NCBI GenBank assembly: GCA_905160935.1
Contig: CAJHZI010000495.1
Span: 1,529,001 to 1,593,000 of the forward strand
Direction: 5' to 3'
Length of the DNA stretch: 64,000 nt
From: Enchytraeus crypticus
Lineage: Eukaryota > Annelida > Clitellata > Enchytraeida > Enchytraeidae
Positions 1 to 11,025 of this stretch are shown one piece after another (the first letter of the stretch is position 1; every line of letters starts with the position of its first letter). The notes below the pieces were generated by a model. The model was not told the DNA's origin and did not search any database. It was given only the letters and a program-made list of their open reading frames with translations. The position numbers and the translations under genes were made by a program.

Positions 1-284
1 AGATTGGATATTATAAAGAATTTGTTAAACGAAAACTATAATAATATAAATTGAATATGTTAGTACTAGAGCTTCAGAGTGACAAATTAAATATATACTT
101 TTAAAATAAATAAAACATATTTTAGGAATACATAGCTAATTGGTCAATAAAGAAATTCTCGAAGTTTCTAGCTTAAACGTTGTAATGAATCTATTTCGCA
201 AGTGAGAAATGTTAAACTTATGCGTTGACGAAATCTTCATGCGTCCTCAAACATGACAGATTTACTGCCTGAGTCCAGTCCGGA

Positions 285-360
285 TGAGAACAAGAATGAG
301 AACAAGAATGAGAAAAAGAATGAGAACAAGAATGAGAACAAGAATGAAAACAAGAACGAG
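285..360 (+). repeat. 12-bp GAGAACAAGAAT tandem repeat
   Basis: About six imperfect copies of a 12-base unit. In the frame opened by ATG 255 it would read Glu-Asn-Lys-Asn repeats. It could be part of a PARP linker exon, but the following donor gives the wrong phase for the exon at 428, so I do not call it coding. Confidence 0.7.
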
Positions 361-427
361 AATAACGGTAAAGCGACCCAAGAAGTGAAAGTCTAACTAT
401 TTAAAGATTAACTATTTGTATGTTTAG

Positions 428-605
428 ATACGAAGGATCGAGAATCGAGAGATGTATAAACTTTATGCCCAGAAGAAAGTTTTGATGGAAAAGAAATTGG
501 GATCGCCTACTGTGCACGAGAGATGGGTATTTCACGGAACATCGTCTAGCAGTATAGACCTAATAACTAAATTTGGCTTTAACAGGCGCTACTGCGGAAA
601 GCACG
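428..605 (+). CDS. PARP penultimate exon, HGT motif
   Basis: The acceptor is TTTGTATGTTTAG and the donor GTTTGAAG. It begins in phase 0, encodes 59 codons plus one base, and contains the NAD-binding His in FHGT. I found no convincing preceding exon in bases 1-427. Confidence 0.8.
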
Positions 606-1964
606 GTTTGAAGTTTTGAACACATCGTTCATATGCAATCAATCCATGATGATTTAAGGTCTGTTTTGTCAAACAAGGACGATGTTAGAGACTTAGACAT
701 TAGAATTTTTAGTAATAATTTGTGAAAATCGAATTTATAGCGGTATAGATATTAAAAGTCCGTTAATGTCAATGCTTGGAATTCTTTCCGGGACTTTTTG
801 CATCTTATGAAATCTGCACTAAGGGAAAAATGAAAAGAGTAATAATTTTTAAGGGACAGACATTTTTTAAAAGGGCACCGAAATCTTGCGTAAAGTTGTA
901 GTTTTGCGTAAAGTTGTTGATTTTAGAGTATCCGATAATTTCGATCATAAATGTAACAGATTCTGCTAAATTTAAATTTTGACTTTCCGTGCGTTTTTTT
1001 AATTCAGCTTATACATCATAGCCAAGATGTTATCATGTAATTAACAGTGTCATTTAAATATATTTCTAAAAGCATTTGCAACCTCTTAAACGCATTAGAG
1101 CTCTTACGAAATTCTTTCTAACTTCTTCAATCCGTGTCTCTCTTGTTCTCGAAAGTTCGGCTTGACCTATGCAAATTAGTCCTGACTTATGCAAATTAGT
1201 CCTGACTATGCAAAGTAATGCTGATCTGTTCTCTGAATGGACTCAGTTGAGTTTCGAATAAGCATCCTGACCTCTAATATCAACCTGCTTAACAACTAAA
1301 TAACGTCATTCATGATGACACTTTACCAGTAGTTTTACTGTAAAAGCATCTGCTAAAGCATGATCTAAGTATTTTAAAATCCCTGCTTGGTTCAATCTCG
1401 TACCATTTACTCTGATATTGGCTTCAACTCTTTCCTTAGACCCTCTCATCACCTTTGTCTTTTTGGTCTTGATTTTCATGCCTTTAATTCAATGGCGTAT
1501 ACGTCCAGCTATTCATAATATTCTGCAGTCTCTTTAATTCTAAATTTTCTTTTATAAATTATACTAAATTCATTTAACATTAGAGTCATTACTGTAACTC
1601 TACGCTAATAAATTTATAAATTTATTGATTACGAATCAAGATCAATTCTTTATTATCATGATCCAATCTCAAATCTCCCTTTGCTTTGCTTCCAGGTTGC
1701 GCATTAGGCAGGGGTGTGTACTACTCTAACCAGATAGCCACGTCCTTCCCCTTTGCCCTACCAGACGGGCAGGGTATCAGAAGGGTCCTGCTCTGTAAGG
1801 TTCTCACCGGACTATTCGCGAAGGGCTCACCGCTGTACATCGATGCTCCCAGGAGGACGGACACTCAGCTATACGACTCCGTGGTTGACTGCACCAGAAA
1901 CCCTACAGTCATCGTCATCTTCACGGACTGCCAATCTTATCCCGCATTCGAAATTTCCTTTTGA
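428..1964 (+). CDS. PARP-family mono-ADP-ribosyltransferase, last two coding exons (5' part outside window)
   Basis: Join 428..605 and 1696..1964. Together the exons encode the C-terminal half of a PARP catalytic domain. Exon one carries ERWVFHGTSSSSIDLI and GFNRRYCGKHG; exon two carries GRGVYYSN, YDSVVD, NPTVIVIF and ends YPAFEISF before TGA. The His of FHGT and the first Tyr of GVYYS are NAD-binding triad residues, and the third position aligns with Ile in EISF. An H-Y-I triad is typical of mono-ADP-ribosyltransferases such as PARP7, 10, 11 and 12. The CGKHG-x-x-x-GRG junction matches the PARP12-type CGxHGTSYGKG segment. Introns are GT-AG and the junction is phase 1. WWE or zinc-finger domains, if present, lie upstream of the window. 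The target is unknown. The reading frame looks intact. The family call is firm; the subfamily is inference. Confidence 0.85.
1290..1500 (-). mobile_element. RTE-like LINE reverse-transcriptase fragment
   Basis: Read on the minus strand this stretch of the PARP intron encodes KTKVMRGSKERVEANIRVNG followed by a degraded KYL motif. That corresponds to the segment of RTE-type reverse transcriptases after the YADD box (KTKVM...INGxxLxxVxxFKYLGS). It is short, frameshifted and surely inactive. Confidence 0.6.
1696..1964 (+). CDS. PARP terminal exon, GRGVYYS to stop
   Basis: The acceptor TTTGCTTCCAG is followed by phase-1 coding sequence running without a break to TGA at 1962-1964. Protein ending at or just after the last beta strand is usual for PARP catalytic domains. 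Confidence 0.85.
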
Positions 1965-2476
1965 GCTTTTCAATTTCACCAGTTGGAAGAATTCGACTTG
2001 TTTCTATGTTTAAGGTAAAATTTGTAATTATTGTGAAATGATTTAAATTTGCGTCAAATGGATTGCACAGCCTCGTCGTTAAATTAATTAGTAAAGCGTC
2101 TGTCTATTTTCTGTTTCAAGTTTAGTTACTCAATATGGGAAATTATTATAGATAATTATTTTATTAATAATATAAACAGGAAGAAAATAGAATTAAAATA
2201 TATTAAAGAGCTACGAGCTACAAGTTTAGTTTAATGATAAAAATAGTTATTCTGAGTCTAATTTTTAAATAACTATAACTAGTCTAAAATAATAATAATA
2301 TAATTTAACTAGTCTAATTTTTATGATTACTATAGGCCTAAATATTGAAATTCCTATACCATAATGTCCATTATTATATTTATGATAATTATTAATATTA
2401 ATTATAATTATAGTTATGATAATTAAACTTATTTAATATTCTAATTATAAGTTCTTGTATGAATTTATAATTAATT

Positions 2477-2565
2477 AGGGTGGAAAACGGAAGGCAGAGA
2501 AGATTGGAGGCGTTATATGCCATAGACCTGCCAGTAAGCAGTGCACTAAGAGAGGGGGGGGGGGA
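2477..2565 (+). mobile_element. RTE-like LINE 3' tail
   Basis: Matches the end of the longer copies at 21795 and 52420: GAAGATTGGAGGCGTTATAT, then the PWTCQ-like stop region and a GAGAGAGGGG tail. The run of ten G at the end is unusual. Confidence 0.6.
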
Positions 2566-3207
2566 GGTTCATGTTTATATTACAAAATTCAATATGATTT
2601 CCTAAGTATGCCTATATTATTTACAGCAGTTTATTTAATTAAACCATATTTAACCGACTGTTAACTACTCTTACTGTTGGATATGAATACTGAAAGCGTT
2701 GCTAGAGACGAGGCAACCTCTGCTGAAGAAGCCAATATGAAACTTCGTCAGAGACTTTAATCTTTCCTAGAATACGGCCGCATGTTGTCGTAACGATATA
2801 CCGTGACCCCGTAACAGGATCAATCCGTTGATTGGTAAAGTTTTTTATCTGAGCATGGAAGCCGCCTGTAAGAATACATAGTAGATCTGTGGAATGGCCA
2901 AAGCTAAATGGCTTAACTAGGCGTACAGTATTTAATATTCATTGTATCTTTATTTGCTTTAATAAATTGATTATTTTAAATTCATTAACTAATTGCTTTT
3001 CTATTTTACTGATAATAATATTTAAATCGCATTGATTAATTAAATTTCGCATTACATACATTTTATTGATTCACACAAATCGAATTGTCCATCAGATGTT
3101 GTTGCTTGTGAACTTTACATTTAAAAATCGAATAACACTAGGAAATACCTGTATATAAAAACAGCATATTAGGAGAGGATTTACCACCGTGTGTCATTTG
3201 ATTTTCA

Positions 3208-3330
3208 GATTGATGTCGATTAGCTAGCCTATTCGATAGCTGATCAGTATGTGGGGGGTTCAAATCCTGGGCTCACCAGTCATTGATTATGCTTATAAGA
3301 GGTGAAACTGACATTAACATCATTTTTACC
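3208..3330 (+). mobile_element. tRNA-derived SINE-A copy
   Basis: It contains the B-box-like GGTTCAAATCC, the GATCAGTATGTG core and a worn GAAACTGACATTAACAT tail, as in the better copies at 17318 and 29148. Confidence 0.65.
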
Positions 3331-3538
3331 ATAGATGTTACCTGGAATTAAAATTATCAAAATAAAATTATCTTATATATAATTTATATTATATATATAT
3401 TAATATATAATTAATATATTAAATATTATTATATTAATTATATATAGTAAATAAATATTTAATATTATATTTACATAATATTATATTAATGTGTTTATAT
3501 GAAACTTTTTTGTTAAAACTTTATGCATTTCTAATATC

Positions 3539-3764
3539 GTGACCTTCCTAAGCAGTGACCTTCCTGAACAGTGACCTTCCTGCTCAGTGACCTTCCTAAG
3601 CAGTGACCTTTCTAAACAGTGACCTTCCTGCTCAGTGACCTTCCTGCTCAGTGACCTTCCTGCTCAGTGACCTTCCTAAACAGTGACCTTCCTAAACAGT
3701 GACCTTCCTAAGCAATGTCCTTCCTGAGCAGGCAGTGACCTTCCTAAGCAGTGACCTTCATGTC
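3539..3764 (+). repeat. 16-bp minisatellite (GTGACCTTCCTAAGCA)
   Basis: About fourteen copies of a 16-base unit with variants AAGCA, GAACA and GCTCA at the end. The minus-strand open frame across it is repeat translation, not a gene. Confidence 0.9.
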
Positions 3765-4550
3765 TATTACTAATGATATATAGGTTATGAAAACTTTTTA
3801 CTGGATAGTTCCCTATATGGACACAACCGTCATTAGCTCGATGTACGAACACTAATGAAAAACCAGTTATTCTCACTATGAACGTCCTCTATTATGGCAA
3901 TTTTCCACAATTAACACAGATATAGGTAACACGGAATCAACCCTGCGTAAATCCTCCACCCTATACTCCGATGGAGTCAGAAATGAAATCGGAAGGACTT
4001 TTTCTATTTTGTAGATTTTTAAAATAATAATTTAACATTGATTTTAGAAAAGACGTTAAACCCTCCTGATATTTAGGTTATGTAAACTTTTAGCTTAGTG
4101 ACTTTTACTGCTACCGAAGTAGGTACATCTTCAAGGGGCAATTCCTTCTCCTATACATGATGCCTAACTTATCACCTGATCAGCTAACTAAATAACTAGG
4201 GGAATAAATCAGGAGATGATAGGCCTATAGAAGTTTCACTATAGAAGCCGTAATGACCAAGCAGTTAAGCTATCAGAAGGTAACGTCTATTCCCACATTT
4301 CCCTCATTGACTCTCGTAATATATAGTTATCAGACACATACCATAGACGATCGATGCACCAGTCTCGATGAGATGCATTCAATAAGTCCACTGTCGGTAT
4401 GATGGGACTCTTACGTTTTGCAAGACTTCGTGACTCTTCTCGTCTCAACGTTACAGTTTTCATTCGCATAACTTCGCAATTTCAGAAGCATGACGTCAAT
4501 CATAGAATAGTCTAAATTCGCTTTTTAAAGTTTACAACCCAAGCCCTACA

Positions 4551-4660
4551 CATCGGCAAAAAGAGTACAGGCCCAAAATGGTGCAAGAACCGAAATCCAG
4601 AAAACCAGTAAAAAAATAAAAGGGGAAAGGGAACTAAAAAAGGTGGTTTTAAGTACTGGC
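4551..4660 (-). mobile_element. CR1/L2-like LINE 3'-UTR fragment
   Basis: In reverse it resembles the 3' UTR of the LINE in chitobiase B intron 9: the GGTGGTTTTAAG, CCAGAAAACCAG and CAAAATGGTGCAAG blocks occur in the same order. Confidence 0.5.
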
Positions 4661-4971
4661 CGCAACTCTTAGTCATTTGATAGAAAAGCTAGACGGAAAG
4701 GTAGGTCTTCAACTGCCTATGGAACTGCTCATTGGAAAGCGAAGGCCCATGCGAATCAGGACATACTATATTGTGGAACTATAAGAGTGAAATTTCGTGT
4801 AAAGTATCAACGCACTAAAATCACAAAAATCATTAAGTATCATACTTAAATGCGTTTTAAAAATTACAATTATTATAATATAATAAAGTCACATATTATG
4901 TGAATATAATAAATAGCGTAGTTACATAAATTCATTATTATCACTAATATTATCAAACTATCTCCCTTCAG

Positions 4972-5335
4972 GGCTCTGCCAAGTGGCAGGTTCAAGGTAC
5001 ATATTCATACTCAGAGTCTGCTTTCTCGCTCCACAAGAGCACTCCTTAGATCAACAAGTTAATCCCTTCACAAAGTCTATGCCTTATCCATACCTTATGT
5101 AGCCTATAGCTTGGGAATAATATGGCTTCTGAAGTGGTTTCCCGTTGCCTTCCTCAGTTAGGTGGAATAATTACCATTTAATCCTGGGCGAAAAAATTTC
5201 ATGGTGAGGTGGGTCCCCTCTAGCCAACCTCAGCTCCTGCCTTTAGTCGCCTCTTACGTACACGCGGCAGATTGTTTGGGGTTGCCCTATTTTGCAGTGG
5301 TCCAACCACACCCGAGCACAACACGGGGCTATCAA
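4972..5335 (-). mobile_element. Family D interspersed repeat, unclassified
   Basis: The first 200 bases are the reverse complement of 49735-49945 (shared GTATGAATATGTACCTTGAA and CCTGCCACTTGG blocks) and a related piece lies near 26640-26790. I do not recognise the parent element. Confidence 0.55.
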
Positions 5336-5403
5336 ACAATATCACGACGAAAATAAAAATAGAATCCTTGCAAAAGCCATGTAAAATGTGAAAATGGACG
5401 ATG

Positions 5404-5520
5404 TAAAGCCATTGTTAACGTCAGTTTCATCTCTCGAAAACGATTTCAGTGACGGGCGAGCCTAGGATTTGAATCCACACATACTACTGCGCGGTCGTAT
5501 AGCTTACCGATTTCGCTACG
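5404..5520 (-). mobile_element. tRNA-derived SINE-A copy
   Basis: Reverse-orientation copy: AACGTCAGTTTCATC, then GACGGGCGAGCC, GGATTTGAATCC (B box reversed) and GCGCGGTCGTATAGCTTACC. Confidence 0.7.
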
Positions 5521-6539
5521 ATAAGGCCTGAACAAAATAGGTTAAGCAATTAGGTCTGAAGGCACTGACAAGTTAACTACATGTATAGTTAAAAACTTAC
5601 CACTTAATTAATGATAACTACATAAAATTTGTTAAGTATTCATCGCAGTTTTCTAGAAGACATTGAGAAGAATTTGATAAGATATATCAATTGAACCATC
5701 TGCTATTATTATAAATGTACATTTTTGTACATAATTCAGGCCAATAATTGACTCAATCTTTATTAGCCTGCTTAGTGTAGATAGACCCATCTAGAGACAA
5801 GTGCGCAGAATATCGTATAGGGCAAAGCGAACAGCTTCACTAATTACTGATATCTGAGATTTGACTTCGAACTATGCACTTAAAATAATAACATCATAAA
5901 CATAGACTTCTTGAAGTGACTGATAGATGTAATTAATTAGATCGGCATTTAGCTTGCTAAATAAATTATGCTTGCATAGTAAATCACTACACTGTCAATG
6001 TTATATTTAAAAATTCAGTATTTATAAGCGGAAATATTTTTCTTAGATGTATGGTACTTATTTTGGCTTAGCAATGTAATCAGTGACAACGTCAACCACA
6101 ATGGAGACCAATAGAATGGGTAAGCAAAAGATAGGGTTCAATATCAACCAGCGTCAACTAGAAATTCATGAGATCAGGCAGTTCCCAAATAATGCATCTA
6201 TTGTACGAAACTCATGTACAGTGGAAACCTTATGCCCATATACTTGTGAAAATGTCTGTACTCATTTAAAAACCTACACTCATGGACAACTATTTGTATA
6301 TGGAAACTATATGAAAATATATGATGGTCGCAGTAAAAAAGTACTTAACTAATTAGACTAATTAGTGGACGGAAGAGAATTCCTATGTATAGAAATACCA
6401 TGTTAACCACTTGTGTTGTAACAACTTAAAGTCGTATCAATTGAACGTTGTAACAAGTTTTTCAAGCCGTATTATCTCGCCGCCATTACGGCAAGGTCGT
6501 AACTTCGTAATGCTGCAGAATTCTTGAAGTGTCTGTTAC

Positions 6540-6700
6540 GGATGTTATTGATTTGATCAGCGTATTCGACGTTGTTATTTTATTAACGACTTAGCGTCGT
6601 ATCGACTTAACGTCGTAACGGTTTAACGTCATAGCGTCGTAACGACTTAACGTCGTAACGACTTAACGTCGTAACGTCGTGTCATCTTCACGTCGTATCA
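6540..6700 (+). repeat. Degenerate CGTCGTAACGACTTAA repeat
   Basis: Irregular tandem copies of CGACTTAACGTCGTAACG with unequal spacing. It is notably CpG-rich against its AT-rich surroundings. Confidence 0.7.
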
Positions 6701-7239
6701 GAGTAGCTACTGTATCGCTCGTATCATGTTGATCATTGATCGTGCATCGTAATGTTCACGCTAATGTTTATTAGCGCAGACATTGATGATCAGTAACGAG
6801 TACACGGGTGGTGATTGATGCACTAATCTCTGCCTTAAAGTAATCTTTTGTCAAATGCTTTGTATAATCTGAATGCAAGCTAAATTTAGAAATTAAAGTA
6901 GATTAATCAATGCAGGTAGGAAAAAATAAACGGCGCTAGATTCTGCACTTGAGACTTTAGCATATTGTCTAGAGAATGGCCATTTCTGTGTAGAGACCTC
7001 AATTTAAATACCATGTCAATTAATAAAGAATAATCCTCAGGAAATTATAGAAGATTAGTTTTAAGCCTGTGCTAGCAGTTTACATACCGCATTGTCTATG
7101 AAAATGATTTCAATTAGTTATGAAGAGACTTGACAAAATTAAAAAATGATAATTTGACATATGAGCAATATAACTTTTAAATTTGTTTTCAGTCTTACGG
7201 AAAATTACTTTCATTCGATATTGCGTCTGCGTCGTTAAT

Positions 7240-7390
7240 AAGTCGTGACTAAAACCTATGCCTACAGTATGGCCAGTAAAACCTATGCATACAGTATGGC
7301 TATGCAAACCTATGCCTACAACCTGACAATTAAAACGTACGCTTACAACATGGCTATAATCTATGACTGCAGCATGGTTATTAAAACTTA
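7240..7390 (+). repeat. Degenerate tandem repeat (AAACCTATGCCTACAGTATGG)
   Basis: Four to five diverged copies of a unit of about 30 bases containing CCTATGC-CTACAG-TATGGC. The open frame on the minus strand is repeat-derived. Confidence 0.6.
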
Positions 7391-8047
7391 TATATGCACA
7401 TAAAATTACAATAATATCGGGTGCATAAGGTAACTGAATTAATATTGTTATATGTTTTATAAATGTTCTGACATCTCTCTCTTTAAATTTTAAAATAAAT
7501 AAATTTAAATTTAGTGTATAAATATTAGGCCTACAGCATGGTTAATGGAATTAAAATTACAATTGAATTTGATAAATCTTTTGATCAACTCTTAATTGTT
7601 CGCTATACGGTATTTTGACATTAAATTTACAGTAGATCAAATAATTTTCACTTACATGTTCAACTAGTGACAATTTGGACAAGGAGTCAATTTTAGGCAA
7701 ACATCGGCTTTAAGGACTGAATAAATTCTTTACATACTTACAGTAGAAGGAACTATATGAAATTAATAAATCGGATTGGAAACAGCAGAGAGAAATATTT
7801 AGATACAATTAAATAAATATACGCAACGAACAGAATTGATTGGCCTGTCTTTACGTTTTGTCTTACACTTCGATTGGCCCAGTGAAATAAATTTCCTAAT
7901 CGAATGGTTAGCGTTGTAGTGGTTAGATATAATGCAAACGATAGAGAATATCGTTGTATTTTATTATACATCTGCATGTTCATCGCTAAATATTGTTGCA
8001 ATTATTTTATTATTACTTATTTTATAATAATACTTACGTTATTTGGC

Positions 8048-8175
8048 TGGAGCCAGTGGCGTTATCGGTAAGATATTCGACCGCGGATCAGTATGTGATG
8101 GGTTCAAATCATGGGCTCGCCCGTCACTGACATCGATTTCGAGTGAGAAAACTGACATTAATATTAGCTTTTAGC
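8048..8175 (+). mobile_element. tRNA-derived SINE-A copy
   Basis: Nearly full length: it starts GGCTGGAGCCAGTGGCG, has an A-box-like head, GGTTCAAATCATGG, CTCGCCCGTCACTGACATCG, and a tail ending ATTAGCTTTTA. A family C repeat follows directly. Confidence 0.8.
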
Positions 8176-8194
8176 GTTTTTATATTAATATATT

Positions 8195-8390
8195 CGTGTT
8201 GTGTTCGGGTTGCTGAAGAATAGACCAATCGTAGACTTCACATGTCGTAAAAGACGACAAAGCACTAAGATCCACACCAACGTCAGAAAGGGCATTCGGT
8301 TAGTGAGCGCATGAAGCAGCTTTAACTTGGATGGACTCCATTTTCACAGTCACTCTCGCCTGAAGGAAGCTGGTGTATGAAAAAAACATT
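8195..8390 (+). mobile_element. Family C repeat copy
   Basis: It shares GCACTAAGATCCACACCAAC, GTCAGAAAGGGCATTCGGTT and flanking blocks with copies at 34234, 38748 and, reversed, 53763. It lacks the GATGAT tail here. Confidence 0.65.
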
Positions 8391-8555
8391 TTAAAGAGTA
8401 CAGCAAGCTCACTTTGATACAAGAAATGATACAATTGCAATTTGTGAGGTTATTTTATATTTTGATACCAGTAGTATAGTTTAGATAATTAAATCTACAT
8501 GTACATGTACAACTTAGTCTATTAAGTGGAGAGGACAGTCGGAGTATAATTCAAG

Positions 8556-8622
8556 ATGAGATTGCAAGTCTCTGCTGCTCTGTGGCTTCTATTCAACTGC
8601 TTTTATCTACATTCAGCAAAAG
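8556..8622 (+). CDS. Chitobiase A exon 1, signal peptide
   Basis: It encodes MRLQVSAALWLLFNCFYLHS and ends in phase 1 before GTATCG. A charged start followed by a hydrophobic core fits a secretory signal. It joins to AQPSAC in exon 2. Confidence 0.8.
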
Positions 8623-10987
8623 GTATCGAATATTTATTTCCAATTTCTATACCTTTCTAATAATGTTTTTGTATGTGTGAGCATCTCAGTTACCCCATTG
8701 TAGAAATCCATGGTATTAATAGAAGATACCGCTTCCATTCCGTGAAAAACTATGTGTGATTAGATTATTAGTAGACTTGCAGGACTAGGTTAGATGTACT
8801 GTAGTAAATAAACTAAAAACCACGGTATAGGAGTACTGTTTACCATAAATGCAAAACATTTTCAAACTATCAACATATTTTTACTAAAGATCTCTCAACA
8901 AATTAGAAAACCTGATGCTTTTTCTTTTAAGTAGACCTACTTATAGTCACAGAGTAATACAACTTTCCGTTGTTAATTGTATACAGGGCTTGCCTTTATT
9001 TAAATTATGTAAAATAGTCATTTTATGCCTATAAAGGCTTAAATTATCCTTGTCATAAATTTAAACGAAATTTAACTTGTTAACAATTTGTTCCTTGCAA
9101 TTCGTACTGTAACGTCTATGCTATATAGGCGTATTACGCGAAATAAATTATTCTTTTTTAGTCTTTCGTAAACTCCGCTTTACAATTAATATTGAATCAA
9201 GAGGCCATGAAGAGAAAAGCTGAAGACAGAGAAGAGTGGAAACGTTTTATACCATGGACCTGCCAGTAGGCAGTGCAATAAGAGAGAGAGATATATACAG
9301 TATAGAAAATAATAAAGCTAAGTTAAGCCTGTGTTTCCACATGAACTGGGCTCAAACGTACACATAATTATATCTGTAATGATTCGTAATACATATATCA
9401 TATTGCAGCTCAGCCCTCCGCTTGCAATGATTACGTTACATACATTGCTGAGAAGCTTCGTGTTAACTACACCATCGTTCAAAACCCGTCTGCTCAAGAT
9501 TACAACTTACGCATCAGTCTAAAGCTGCACAACGACGGAGAGACGGACATTATGACGGGCGGCTGGGTCATTTATTTCTCTCACATCAGAGTCATAGAGC
9601 CTGACACGATCATACCAGATGGCGTGATAGTTGCTGATGTCGGTGTAAAGGTAACGACAGTTTGCGAGCATTTAATATGCAGTAGAGAACTATGATTAAC
9701 CCGCAGGCTATTTCACTTTCATTATCAATTTTTACGAGCCCTCATCGTCCGATTTCTTTATCGTATTTTTTTTTGGCAAATAATAGTAATAACGTAGTGA
9801 TGACGTAGATATGACATGGTAATGACGTATTAATTACGTAGTGATGACAAAGAGTATGACATTTAAGTATAGGATGTAAGGCAACCACATCACAGTTGGA
9901 GTGCTACTGTTGTTCCCGACAGCATCGAGCACCATGAAATCAAAATCCTGCCGATGAACAGAATTGGCGGGTTCTAATAATCAGCGCGAACCAAATTTCG
10001 ATAAACTAGACACGTAGGTTATCTCCAAAAATGATTCCAGAATCGGAAAGATATAAGTAGAGTCAGTGAACAGAAAATAACTAAAATCTATTTTGAGTTG
10101 TACATATGATCACATACAAGACACATAAGAATGGTTATTAATAACAACCTTTTAGAAACCTGGGTTTTTTAAAATCAAAGATGTCATCACTGGGTCTTCC
10201 TAGGTGGTCACCATCCATGTACTACAAGAATGACTGACCACATAGGAATTTGCGAACCGAGCCCGACTCAGATTAACTTCGTTCATTGACGCACAGTTAA
10301 ACAAAGTGCGCTAAATCCGGCCATCGTAGTGTCTTCTTTATTTGCCTCCTAAAAGGGTACAGCCCTTCGATGATCAATATTTCTAAATGACTCAGGCCTA
10401 CGATTCATAGTGAATTGACTTTCCAATTTGTTGCGAAACTCATTCAGATTATTTGTGATTGTCCATACTTTAGTTGGAGCACATAAACGGAGATTTACAT
10501 AGGATAACGCCTCTGTCATCTTTTGTTGGAATTCCGGCTGGAAATTTTATTGACATCCGGTTCAAAGCTGGAAATTGGGAAGTAGCGAGATCAGATATTA
10601 TGCCGAACTGGTTCGTGACATCAACTGATGAAAGTCAGACTCCACAGGTATCAGTTCTAAAAGTTGCATTTATCTAAAAGGATATAAGATGAAAAGCTTA
10701 GTTCAACGTCAGTTTCCTCGCTAGAAATCATATCGGAGAGTGTATTCGGCACGCAAAATAAACAACGTACATATATGGCTCTTAATTGCGTATTAATCAT
10801 ATGAAATAATCATATAAGGCTCTTAATTGCGCCTAAGAAAAAGTACAATAAAAGAAAATACATTTATGAAAGGCAGTAAATATAAAGTTAAGTTGAATAC
10901 TACTTCCTCTGTCTCTGGGTACCGGTCGTCAATTGTCGCATTTACTATTATTATTATTATTACTACTACTACTACTATTGCTACTAT

Positions 10988-11025
<38 letters not shown>

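Larger units (their letters stand above)
1965..8555. other. Gene-free spacer between PARP and chitobiase A
   Basis: No coding exon could be supported. The stretch is AT-rich and contains a LINE tail at 2477-2565, SINE copies at 3208, 5404 and 8048, a 16-bp minisatellite at 3539, LINE 3' ends near 4551, and family C and D repeats. The 89-codon open frame at 6083-6352 has no recognisable motif. Confidence 0.6.

Noticed and set aside
255..383. Possible PARP linker exon reading Asn/Glu/Lys repeats
   Set aside because: The GT after it leaves phase 1 while the next exon needs phase 0; the alternative donor would leave an intron of only about 44 bases.
6083..6352. 89-codon open frame with several Cys
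   Set aside because: No recognisable domain, no splice context and no homologous copy in the window; chance is likely in a spacer of this size.
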